5,747 nt of DNA, taken from contig JACAFA010000234.1 in the NCBI GenBank assembly GCA_013388525.1, positions 1 to 5,747 of the forward strand, given 5' to 3'. The position numbers and the translations under genes are program-made. Each line of letters opens with the position of its first letter. Position 1 is the first letter of the stretch. Below are positions 1-5,393 of this stretch, one piece after another. The notes beneath the pieces were generated by a model, which was not told the DNA's origin, did not search any database, and was given only the letters and a program-made list of their open reading frames with translations. Origin of the DNA: Ignavibacteriaceae bacterium. GTDB taxonomy: Bacteria > Bacteroidota > Ignavibacteria > Ignavibacteriales > Ignavibacteriaceae.

Positions 1-7
1 AATGGAA

Positions 8-13
8 GAGGGG
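8..13 (+). promoter_or_regulatory. Shine-Dalgarno-like site for the M16 gene
   Basis: GAGGGG lies 5 nt before TTG at 19 and 17 nt before the first in-frame ATG at 31. It favours the TTG start by spacing, but an ATG at 15 (frame 3, stop at 36-38) also sits next to it. The evidence is therefore suggestive rather than decisive. Confidence 0.4.
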
Positions 14-18
14 AATGG

Positions 19-1422
19 TTGAATGCATGGATGCATGACTGCATGCAATCATGCAAACATGCAATCATGCTTGCGCTTATCTTAGGTTCTGTGAGTTTTG
101 CTCAGTTCAAACTTCCTGAATACAAAACAATTACTTTGGATAACGAATTGACTGTTTATTTAATGGAGAAGAAAGACGTTCCGTTAATTTCATTTTCAGC
201 AGTGTTTGATGGTGGAGTTATAAAAGATGGCGAGACTTCAGGCATTGCTTCATTCACAGCAGAAGCTTTAAGATTCGGAACAACAAACTATTCAAAGTCA
301 CAGATTGATTCTCTGTTTAATTTTTACGGAAGCAATATCAGCACTTATGCTAATGCAGATTATTCTGGTTTATATACACAGTTTATGAAGGAAAACACAG
401 AGACACTTTTATCTGTTGTCAAAGAAATCATTTTAACTCCATCCTTTCCGGACGAGGAAATACAGAAAAGAAAACAAAGATGGATTGCCGAAATTGACCA
501 GGCAAAAGAAAGTCCGCGATCTGTCATCGGCAGTTATTTTAATAAGCACATTTTTGGTAATTCACCCTATGGAAATCCCGGACGTGGAACTAAAGCAGGA
601 ATCGGAAGCATTTCATTTGAGAAAGTGAAGGAATTTTACAACACCAATTACAGACCTGAGAGTTCGGCAATAGCTGTTGTTGGTGATTTTAACTCTGCTG
701 AAATGAAAAAATTGATTGAAGAGTATTTTGGCGGATGGGAGAATAGTTTGCCCCAAAAATTGTCTGACTTAATGATGGTGAATACACCATTTAATAATCC
801 TTCTGTATATCTAATCAACAAAGACAATGCTACCGAAACAACTTTTATGATTGGCAGCTACGGCACAACAATGAACAATGAAGATCAGACTCAGCTTGAT
901 GTTATTAACACTATTCTCGGCGGAAGGTTTACTTCCTGGCTGAATGATGAGCTGAGAGTAAATGCCGGTCTTACATACGGTGCAAGAAGCAGATTTGCTC
1001 AATATAAAAAATCAGGAACATTTTACATCAGCACATTCACTGCTACAAAAAATACTGAAGCAGCAATTGACCTGGCATTGAAAACATACAATAGACTTTT
1101 TGAAAAGGGGATTGATGAAGAAACATTAACTTCAGCAAAAAATTATGTTAAAGGACAATTTCCTCCAGATTATGAAACTGCCGGTTCGTTAGCCGGATTT
1201 CTTGCTCAGAAATATGTTTACGGTCTCGATGATTCCATAATAAATAATTTTGAAAACGAAGTGAATGAATTGACAGTCGAAAAAGCAAATGAGCTTATCA
1301 AAAAATATTTTCCGAAAGATAACCTTCAGTTTGTTTTGATCGGGAAAGCAGATGAGATAAGAGAAGTCGTTGCAAAATATGGAGTAGTTATCGAGAAGAA
1401 TATAGAAGAAGATGAGTATTGA
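19..1422 (+). CDS. M16 family peptidase-like protein, non-catalytic (R/Y-type) subunit, exported
   Basis: This is a pitrilysin/insulinase-family (M16B) homologue of 467 residues, a normal length for a two-domain M16B chain. The first M16 domain covers about residues 35-240 and the second about 255-455. At the usual zinc site the sequence is GIASFTAEALRFGT (75-88). This aligns with the family pattern GLAHFLEHMxFxGT, but both His and the Glu of HxxEH are replaced, so zinc catalysis is not expected. The second domain keeps LGGRFTSWLNDELR and GLTYG, with R313 and Y320 matching the substrate-binding R/Y pair. In known M16B heterodimers one chain carries HxxEH and the other R/Y; this looks like the latter, and its partner would be expected upstream, outside the window. 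A signal peptide ends near SFA-Q (residue 28-29), so it acts in the periplasm or beyond. The start is uncertain: TTG at 19 has GAGGGG 5 nt upstream, ATGs at 31, 43 and 67 are also in frame, and the frame is open to base 1. The family call is firm; inactivity is inferred from the missing motif. Confidence 0.88.
   Translation: MNAWMHDCMQSCKHAIMLALILGSVSFAQFKLPEYKTITLDNELTVYLMEKKDVPLISFSAVFDGGVIKDGETSGIASFTAEALRFGTTNYSKSQIDSLFNFYGSNISTYANADYSGLYTQFMKENTETLLSVVKEIILTPSFPDEEIQKRKQRWIAEIDQAKESPRSVIGSYFNKHIFGNSPYGNPGRGTKAGIGSISFEKVKEFYNTNYRPESSAIAVVGDFNSAEMKKLIEEYFGGWENSLPQKLSDLMMVNTPFNNPSVYLINKDNATETTFMIGSYGTTMNNEDQTQLDVINTILGGRFTSWLNDELRVNAGLTYGARSRFAQYKKSGTFYISTFTATKNTEAAIDLALKTYNRLFEKGIDEETLTSAKNYVKGQFPPDYETAGSLAGFLAQKYVYGLDDSIINNFENEVNELTVEKANELIKKYFPKDNLQFVLIGKADEIREVVAKYGVVIEKNIEEDEY
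23..70 (+). repeat. Octamer-like ATGC tandem array across the 5' end of the M16 gene
   Basis: The tract reads as six 8-bp units: atgcatgg, atgcatga, ctgcatgc, aatcatgc, aaacatgc, aatcatgc. ATGC occurs at 23, 31, 43, 51, 59 and 67. The tract encodes the n-region of the signal peptide, an odd Met/His/Cys/Gln-rich stretch. Bases 32-55 also form a 24-bp dyad with one mismatched pair, centred on TGCATGCA. Unit length 8 is not a multiple of 3, so gain or loss of a unit would change frame. ATGs fall in all three frames here, but only frame 1 enters the M16 protein. Confidence 0.7.
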
Positions 1423-1423
1423 A

Positions 1424-1462
1424 GGCCCCACCGAACCCTCCCCAAAGGGGGGGCTTTGGGAG
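1424..1462. terminator. GC-rich hairpin between convergent genes, possible terminator or intergenic repeat
   Basis: This spacer separates the stop of the M16 gene from the stop of the minus-strand propeller gene. Two alternative stems are visible. CCTCCCC (1437-1443) can pair with GGGGGGG (1447-1453) across an AAA loop with one G-T wobble. Alternatively CCCAAAG (1441-1447) pairs with CTTTGGG (1454-1460) across six G. An AT-rich run follows on the plus side, but there is no clean T-tract on either strand, so intrinsic termination is not certain. The C-run/AAA/G-run style recalls GC-rich intergenic repeats common in Bacteroidota-type genomes; that comparison is from memory. Confidence 0.45.
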
Positions 1463-1470
1463 AATAAAAT

Positions 1471-2718
1471 TTATTTTAACAGAACAAGTTTTTTTGTTTG
1501 AGTGAAACTCCCGGCGTTCAAAGTATAGAAATAAATTCCACTCTTAAACCCATCTGCTTCAAAATTAATTTCATACGAGCCGGCTGCTTGTTCTTGATCT
1601 ACCAGAGTTGCAACTTCATTACCAAGAACATCGTACACTTTTAGTGTTACGAATTGGCAGCTGCCGATTACATATTGAATACTTGTTTTCGGGTTAAATG
1701 GGTTAGGATAGTTCTGAAATAATTTAAATTCCTGCGGTGATTTATTTTGTTCTTCCAAAGCTGTTATTACTTCAGAAGTATCTCTTTGCCACAATCCATC
1801 GCTTGTAGCAGCAATAATCTTATCATCATAAACTATCATCTTCTCAATTGAATTCAGAAATGGTAAACCACCTCCAAAATCTTCCCAGTTGAGCCCATCA
1901 TCTGATGAACGGAAAACTCCGGAACCGCCGAACTTTATAGATGTAACAAGGTTTCCATTAATTCTGATTATGCTTGAGCTGTACGGATCGGGGGATAAAC
2001 CATTGCTTCGGTCTTCCCAATTAATTCCGTCGTCGGTTGATAGCCAGACCCCGTGAATTGTTCCTGCCCACAATTTTCCGGGTTCTGAATAAAAAGTGAT
2101 TATGCTGTACAATGGATTTACAGGCAGTCCGTTCCAATTAATTCCACCGTCGAAAGATTTATAACCACTCGGATTATTAATATTTTCTCTGGCAGCGAAT
2201 AAAATTCCGTTGTGATTCACAAAATTATTGGCGTTTATGCCTTCCCCAGTAATATTTGTTATGAACCAGTTTTCAGCCCCATCGGTAGAGCGGTAAATAC
2301 CATTCCACGCACCTGTGAACAAGCTTCCGCCGTATTCAAATATCGATTTACAAAACTCATACAAAGCTCCGGGTCCGATGGTAATCCCATTACTTTTTTT
2401 TATCCAGTTATCACCACCGTTTGTAGATTTGTAAATTCCATCTACCGTAGCGGCATAAAGTGTGTCCCCGATTATCAAAACCTGGTGAACAGATTTTGCC
2501 TGTGTTGTATTTAATCCGTTATTAATCTGCTGCCAGGAAACTGTGCTATCCGTCGATTTATAAACACCATCACCGGAGTGAGATAAAAATAAAATACCAT
2601 CAGAGACAACAATATTATTGATGACATAAGAAGGCGAGGACGGAATCTGTGTCCACTGCGCTAGGGAATTAATTATGAATAAATTCAGAATAATAACAAA
2701 TGCTACGGCTTTTGTCAT
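1471..2718 (-). CDS. Secreted Asp-box beta-propeller protein with T9SS type A sorting domain
   Basis: This protein of 415 residues has a signal peptide at 1-20 (hydrophobic VAFVIILNLFII, cleavage near SLA-Q). It then has a propeller built on Asp-box units of the form S-x-D/N-x-G/x-x-x-W: STDSTVSW (55-62), STNGGDNW (98-105), STDGAENW (144-151), SFDGGINW (188-195), STDDGINW (227-234) and SSDDGLNW (271-278). A degenerate seventh, GLWQRDT, is at 308-314. Spacing is 38-46 residues, as in BNR/sortilin/YCF48-like propellers. Residues 325-415 are the T9SS domain: FQNYPNPFNP (334-343), VYDVLGNEVATLV (361-373) and C-terminal KKLVLLK. The expected role is a surface or released protein; no catalytic site or ligand is evident. 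The ATG lies 10 nt after the stop of the upstream gene with no clear Shine-Dalgarno site, so translational coupling is likely. It is the last gene of the minus-strand run and ends facing the M16 gene. The sorting-domain core is about 93% identical in DNA to that of the next gene upstream. Confidence 0.9.
   Translation of the reverse strand: MTKAVAFVIILNLFIINSLAQWTQIPSSPSYVINNIVVSDGILFLSHSGDGVYKSTDSTVSWQQINNGLNTTQAKSVHQVLIIGDTLYAATVDGIYKSTNGGDNWIKKSNGITIGPGALYEFCKSIFEYGGSLFTGAWNGIYRSTDGAENWFITNITGEGINANNFVNHNGILFAARENINNPSGYKSFDGGINWNGLPVNPLYSIITFYSEPGKLWAGTIHGVWLSTDDGINWEDRSNGLSPDPYSSSIIRINGNLVTSIKFGGSGVFRSSDDGLNWEDFGGGLPFLNSIEKMIVYDDKIIAATSDGLWQRDTSEVITALEEQNKSPQEFKLFQNYPNPFNPKTSIQYVIGSCQFVTLKVYDVLGNEVATLVDQEQAAGSYEINFEADGFKSGIYFYTLNAGSFTQTKKLVLLK
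1601..1716 (-). repeat. Sorting-domain DNA module, class A, copy 1
   Basis: By hand alignment with 2859-2974 this 116-bp stretch has 8 mismatches (about 93% identity, no gaps) and includes a 38-nt identical run at 1667-1704. It spans the NPFNP to ATLV part of the sorting domain. On both sides, and in the rest of the two genes, the DNA diverges quickly. Confidence 0.85.
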
Positions 2719-2728
2719 TATAATTCTT

Positions 2729-3613
2729 TTATTTTAAAATTATCATTTTTTTATTTGCCGAAAAACTACCGGCAATTAGTTTATAGTAATAAACTCCGCT
2801 TGATAAGCTATTTGCGCTAAACTCAACTTGATAACTACCCGCAGGTTTTTCTTCGTTTACCAGAGTTGCAACTTCGTTTCCTAAAACATCATACACTTTT
2901 AGTGTTACGAATTGGCTGCTGCCAATTACATATTGAATACTTGTTTTCGGGTTAAATGGGTTGGGATAGTTCTGTAAGAGCGAGAACTCTTTTAATATCC
3001 CAGCATCATCTACGGACGCAGGAATTAAAGTACCGGTCAACCAGAAATTAGAATCCCATGAGTGCGGGCTCCAGTCTCCCCAGATTTCGGCTTCCTGATC
3101 ATTTGTAACATATTTACTATACCTTTCCCCACCCAAATAACCAGCAAATTGATCACAACCCTGACTAGAATTTACCATATTTGAATCGTAACCGCCGACC
3201 AAATAAGCCGAGAAAATATATTTGCCTGCATCGGTCAGATCGAGATTGATATTTGACCAGGTTATCCAGCCGCCGTAAAACGTATCCCCGACAAAAATCT
3301 GGTTTGCCTGAAGAATCGTACCAAGGGAATCACGAATATGCAATTTAAGTAATACATCATGCCCGGTCCCGGTTCCATTTAATGCAGAATCAAACGGAGC
3401 AATGAAATAAAATGCAAAGGATTCAAGTGTAATTGGTTCTTGAATAAATACACTTTGAGCTACTGCAACATTTCTTTGCTGACCCGGACGGTTGTCTCCG
3501 CCAAACCAGCCGCTTGCACTGAGAGTATCGAATTTAATTTCATAATTCTGAGCCGTTGATACAAAGCTGCAAAGAATCAAAAAAGAAATCAGTGTAAGTA
3601 AATTGAGTTTCAT
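2729..3613 (-). CDS. Secreted protein of unknown function with T9SS type A sorting domain
   Basis: This protein of 294 residues has a signal peptide at 1-21 (MKLN start, hydrophobic LLTLISFLILC, cleavage near STA-Q). A single domain at about 27-195 is not recognised. Its look is beta-sandwich-like: AQSVFIQEPITLESFAFYF, a Gly-rich turn near 80-84, ITWSNINLDL and GKYIFSAYLVGG. This resembles the wall-attached or 'choice-of-anchor' style of domain seen with several sorting signals, but I would not assign a family. It is rich in Trp and aromatic residues near its end (178-192: WGDWSP, WDSNFWL), which could fit ligand or carbohydrate binding; that is speculation. The T9SS domain is at 203-294: LQNYPNPFNP (213-222), VYDVLGNEVATLV (240-252) and terminal KKMIILK. 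The start is supported by AAAGGA 9 nt upstream. It lies 19 nt after the upstream repeat gene and 10 nt before the propeller gene, so probably in one operon with both. Confidence 0.85.
   Translation of the reverse strand: MKLNLLTLISFLILCSFVSTAQNYEIKFDTLSASGWFGGDNRPGQQRNVAVAQSVFIQEPITLESFAFYFIAPFDSALNGTGTGHDVLLKLHIRDSLGTILQANQIFVGDTFYGGWITWSNINLDLTDAGKYIFSAYLVGGYDSNMVNSSQGCDQFAGYLGGERYSKYVTNDQEAEIWGDWSPHSWDSNFWLTGTLIPASVDDAGILKEFSLLQNYPNPFNPKTSIQYVIGSSQFVTLKVYDVLGNEVATLVNEEKPAGSYQVEFSANSLSSGVYYYKLIAGSFSANKKMIILK
2859..2974 (-). repeat. Sorting-domain DNA module, class A, copy 2
   Basis: This is the partner of the module at 1601-1716. It encodes KTSIQYVIGSSQFVTLK where the other has KTSIQYVIGSCQFVTLK. 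At its centre AATTGGC (2910-2916) and GCCAATT (2921-2927) form a perfect 7-bp inverted repeat around TGCT. The equivalent site in copy 1 (1652-1669) has one mismatched pair. Confidence 0.85.
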
Positions 3614-3622
3614 TAAGCATTA

Positions 3623-3628
3623 TCCTTT
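3623..3628 (-). promoter_or_regulatory. Shine-Dalgarno site for the 294-residue gene
   Basis: On the minus strand AAAGGA precedes the ATG at 3613 by 9 nt. It lies in the 19-nt gap after the upstream stop codon. An out-of-frame ATG at 3620 sits between the two and does not lead into the conserved frame. Confidence 0.6.
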
Positions 3629-3757
3629 CTTTTTATTTGATTAATGTCATCTTTTTAATTTTTGAGTTAATACCTGTAGTAAGCTTATAGAAATATATAC
3701 CGCTGGGTAATCCGGCCGCATTAAACTCAATTTCATAAGCCCCGGCAGGTTTGTATT

Positions 3758-3890
3758 CATCAACAAGGGTTGCTACTTCATTTCCAAGGACATCATAAAC
3801 TTTTAATGTTTGATGACTGCCGACTGGCGACTGCCAACTGATTTTTGTGCTTGGGTTGAATGGGTTGGGATAGTTTTGTTCGAGCGAAAA
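3758..3890 (-). repeat. Sorting-domain DNA module, class B, copy 1
   Basis: By hand alignment with 5519-5651 it has 12 mismatches over 133 bp (about 91% identity, no gaps). It encodes STKISWQSPVGSHQTLKVYD. It differs clearly from the class A modules around the loop, although the protein core is shared. Confidence 0.85.
3812..3839 (-). repeat. Four heptamers in the sorting-domain loop of the eight-repeat gene
   Basis: On the plus strand the units are gatgact, gccgact, ggcgact and gccaact. They encode the variable QSPVGS loop between the first strands of the sorting domain. Three units equal 21 nt, so only changes by three units keep the frame. Confidence 0.75.
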
Positions 3891-3926
3891 CATCAGCGGT
3901 GTATTTTGCACTTCGCCGATGCTTGT

Positions 3927-5213
3927 TACAGAGCCGAGGATTCCTGCGCCGCTGACCTGCTGGGCGTAAATGTCCCAGTTTGTAGCACCGTTTCGCGAAT
4001 CGGTCCAGGTTATTATCGCTCCACTACCATCATCGCTATCAATAACAGGCGCTAATTGGTCACCGCTTGCAGTCGAAATTGCAATACCATCTTCAGCCCA
4101 CTGCACATTTCCGCTTGCATTGATCCGCTGCGCGTAAATATCTGTAATATTCGGACTGACACGTTGATCCAACCACGCGATAATTACTCCACCCGCGCCA
4201 TCGCTGACAATGGTTGAACCCGACTGGATGTTACCGATTGTCGAGATATCGGAACCATTTGCAGTCCATTGCACAATACCGTCTGCGTTTATTCGTTGAG
4301 CGTAGATATCTATGTTAGTAACACCGTTTCTCCAATCATCCCACGCGATAATAGCTCCGCCTGTGCCGTCACTAACCATTGTCAGATCCCTTTGATCACC
4401 ACTGGTCGCCGAAATAGCCACGCCGTCTCCGGTCCATTGAACAACTCCACTTGTATTGACCCGCTAGGCGTAAATATCATAGTCCCCGTTTCGCTGATCC
4501 CACCATGCAACAATTGCGCCCCCCGAGCCATCGCTGATAATCGTCGGATCCCGTTGCTCACCACTCGCCGTTGAGATAGCGACACCGTCAGGAGCCCATT
4601 GCACGACTCCGTTTGCATTGATCCTCTGAACGTAAATGTCATAATTCCCACTTCGATTATCTTGCCATGCGATAATTGCGCCCCCTGAGCCATCGGTAAC
4701 AATAGATGGCCTGCGCTGACCATTGCTTGCCGTAGAAAGTGCGACACCATTTGCTGTCCAATGGGCGGTTCCGTTAGCGCTCATCCGCTGAGAGTATATG
4801 TCAATGTTGCCAACGCCGTTTCGCCAATCCTCCCACACGATGAACGCACCACCTGTACCATCACTGAGAATAGCTGGAGCAATCTGCTTATCGTTCGACG
4901 TCGAAATGGCGACGCCGTTTGCAAGCCATTGCACTAAGCCAGTCGGACCGATCCTCTGCGCAAATATATCCGTATTGCTATTGCGCTCATCCTCCCAAAC
5001 GATAATCGCTCCGCCCTCACCATCGCTGCATATGACAGGTTTTTCCTGGTGAATCGGCGCAGTTGAGATTTCGGTTCCGTCTGAAGTCCATTGAACGGTT
5101 CCACTCACGCTGATTCGTTGTGCATAAATATCATAATTACTTCCACTTCGCAGATCGGTCCAAGTGATAATCACTCCCCCTGCACCGTCGCTAACAGAAG
5201 TTGCCGACCACTG
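3927..5213 (-). repeat. Eight tandem 162-168 bp coding repeats
   Basis: Repeat starts in the read-through protein are near residues 40, 95, 149, 205, 259, 313, 369 and 425. The spacings are 55, 54, 56, 54, 54, 56 and 56 residues. Conserved positions are the SDGxGG turn, the I-x-W-x-D-x-R strand, D-I-Y-A-Q-R, and V-Q-W followed by D/N-G. Length variation comes mostly from two extra residues in the turn before DIY (for example NGVGNIDIY versus SGNYDIY). The eighth unit is degenerate, with AQQV in place of AQRI and an Asp inserted in the turn. Two sampled 60-base lines here are 58% G+C, far above most sampled flanking lines. Confidence 0.88.
4464..4466 (-). other. In-frame amber codon at a conserved Gln position
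   Basis: The plus strand reads cta, giving TAG on the coding strand between GCC (Ala) and CGG (Arg). In the matching place of repeat 7 the plus strand reads ccgctgcgcgtaaata and here ccgctaggcgtaaata, so CAG to TAG is a single C-to-T change on the coding strand. All other complete stop codons in the window are TAA or TGA. Confidence 0.9.
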
Positions 5214-5330
5214 ATTCCCACTCGCCCTTGAGACAGGATTGTTGATACTCGAGTTATTTGACCACTGCGCAAACGAGAAATTAATTAAGCAGACAAATGT
5301 AAAAAGCAAAGTCAGCAAAAATGTTTTCAT
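4464..5330 (-). CDS. N-terminal part of a secreted eight-repeat T9SS protein, ended by an in-frame TAG
   Basis: The gene opens with a signal peptide (MKTFLLTLLFTF, cleavage near SFA-Q at 21-22) after AAGGG spaced 7 nt from ATG. It continues with tandem repeats of 54-56 residues starting near residues 40, 95, 149, 205 and 259. The consensus is roughly SDGxGGAIIAWxDxRNGxxDIYAQRI, then G-VQW--dGvaIST. The fold may be a beta-propeller; the unit is a familiar extracellular repeat without a proven function. At codon 289 the reading frame meets TAG exactly where every other repeat has Gln in the I-Y/F-A/S/V-Q motif. The codon next to it is the conserved Arg, and the same frame continues for 276 more residues through three more repeats and an intact sorting domain. 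Read through, the protein would be 565 residues. If the stop is obeyed, this 288-residue product has about four and a half repeats, lacks the T9SS signal and would probably stay in the periplasm. It lies 63 nt downstream of the partial gene at the window edge. Confidence 0.82.
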   Translation of the reverse strand: MKTFLLTLLFTFVCLINFSFAQWSNNSSINNPVSRASGNQWSATSVSDGAGGVIITWTDLRSGSNYDIYAQRISVSGTVQWTSDGTEISTAPIHQEKPVICSDGEGGAIIVWEDERNSNTDIFAQRIGPTGLVQWLANGVAISTSNDKQIAPAILSDGTGGAFIVWEDWRNGVGNIDIYSQRMSANGTAHWTANGVALSTASNGQRRPSIVTDGSGGAIIAWQDNRSGNYDIYVQRINANGVVQWAPDGVAISTASGEQRDPTIISDGSGGAIVAWWDQRNGDYDIYA

Positions 5331-5337
5331 TACAAAT

Positions 5338-5342
5338 CCCTT
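5338..5342 (-). promoter_or_regulatory. Shine-Dalgarno site for the eight-repeat gene
   Basis: AAGGG on the minus strand, within GGAAAGGG, is 7 nt before the ATG at 5330. This is good spacing and supports the chosen start, which also gives a clean signal peptide. Confidence 0.65.
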
Positions 5343-5346
5343 TCCA

Positions 5347-5378
5347 TTTAACTAATAAGTTATGAAATAACAGTTAAA
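5347..5378. promoter_or_regulatory. AT-rich dyad in the 63-nt spacer upstream of the eight-repeat gene
   Basis: TTTAACT (5347-5353) pairs with AGTTAAA (5372-5378). Inside it, GTTAT (5359-5363) pairs with ATAAC (5367-5371) around a GAA loop, leaving five unpaired bases on one side. It lies between the stop of the upstream gene and the ribosome site. There is no T-tract after it in the direction of transcription. It could be an operator, an RNA processing element, or chance in AT-rich DNA. Confidence 0.3.
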
Positions 5379-5393
5379 TAATTTTAAATGAAT

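Larger units (their letters stand above)
3633..4421 (-). pseudogene. C-terminal part of the same split gene: repeats plus T9SS type A sorting domain
   Basis: This is the in-frame continuation of the gene that stops at 4464-4466. The open frame after the TAG runs 4463-3633; the nearest start-like codon is a GTG at 4421 inside the VAIS motif of a repeat, so it is not a believable start. No ribosome site or signal peptide precedes it. From 4421 it holds the end of repeat 5, then repeats 6-8 (starting about fragment residues 9, 65 and 121), followed by the T9SS domain at about 170-262: LEQNYPNPFNPS, VYDVLGNEVATLV and terminal KKMTLIK. The sequence is well conserved with no frameshift, so the lesion is either recent, a sequencing or assembly error, or is read through. 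Without readthrough this half is probably not made. In full-length numbering it is residues 304-565. The sorting-domain core shares about 91% DNA identity with that of the gene at 5394-5747. Confidence 0.78.

Noticed and set aside
15..38. Leader peptide ORF from ATG at 15 (seven codons)
   Set aside because: It is next to a purine-rich site but is made of the octamer array and has no attenuator-like content; chance is the simpler explanation.
811..1431. Two minus-strand open frames opposite the M16 gene
   Set aside because: They are antisense to strongly conserved M16 sequence, with no ribosome site and no recognisable protein character.
2212..2514. Plus-strand open frame opposite the Asp-box propeller
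   Set aside because: The propeller frame is supported by its signal peptide, six Asp boxes and sorting domain; this is a shadow frame.
4421..4421. Independent downstream gene starting at GTG 4421
   Set aside because: The GTG is an internal Val of the repeat motif, with no ribosome site or signal peptide. The same frame continues upstream directly to the TAG.
4464..4466. Pyrrolysine or selenocysteine insertion
   Set aside because: The position is Gln in sibling repeats, selenocysteine uses TGA, and nothing nearby suggests a recoding element. Only a mutation, an error or general suppression remains plausible.
4382..4750. Minus-strand open frame of 122 codons within the repeat array
   Set aside because: It is in another frame over the eight-repeat gene. 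Its apparent internal repetition simply mirrors the tandem DNA repeats, and the main frame has the conserved motifs.
3810..5052. Three plus-strand open frames (3810-4055, 4269-4574, 4798-5052) opposite the repeat gene
   Set aside because: They are Cys/Pro/Ser-rich translations of the antisense of the repeats, with no domain features.
3927..5213. CRISPR array or non-coding satellite
   Set aside because: Units are 162-168 bp, diverged, a multiple of three in length, and encode a conserved protein repeat with no spacer structure.
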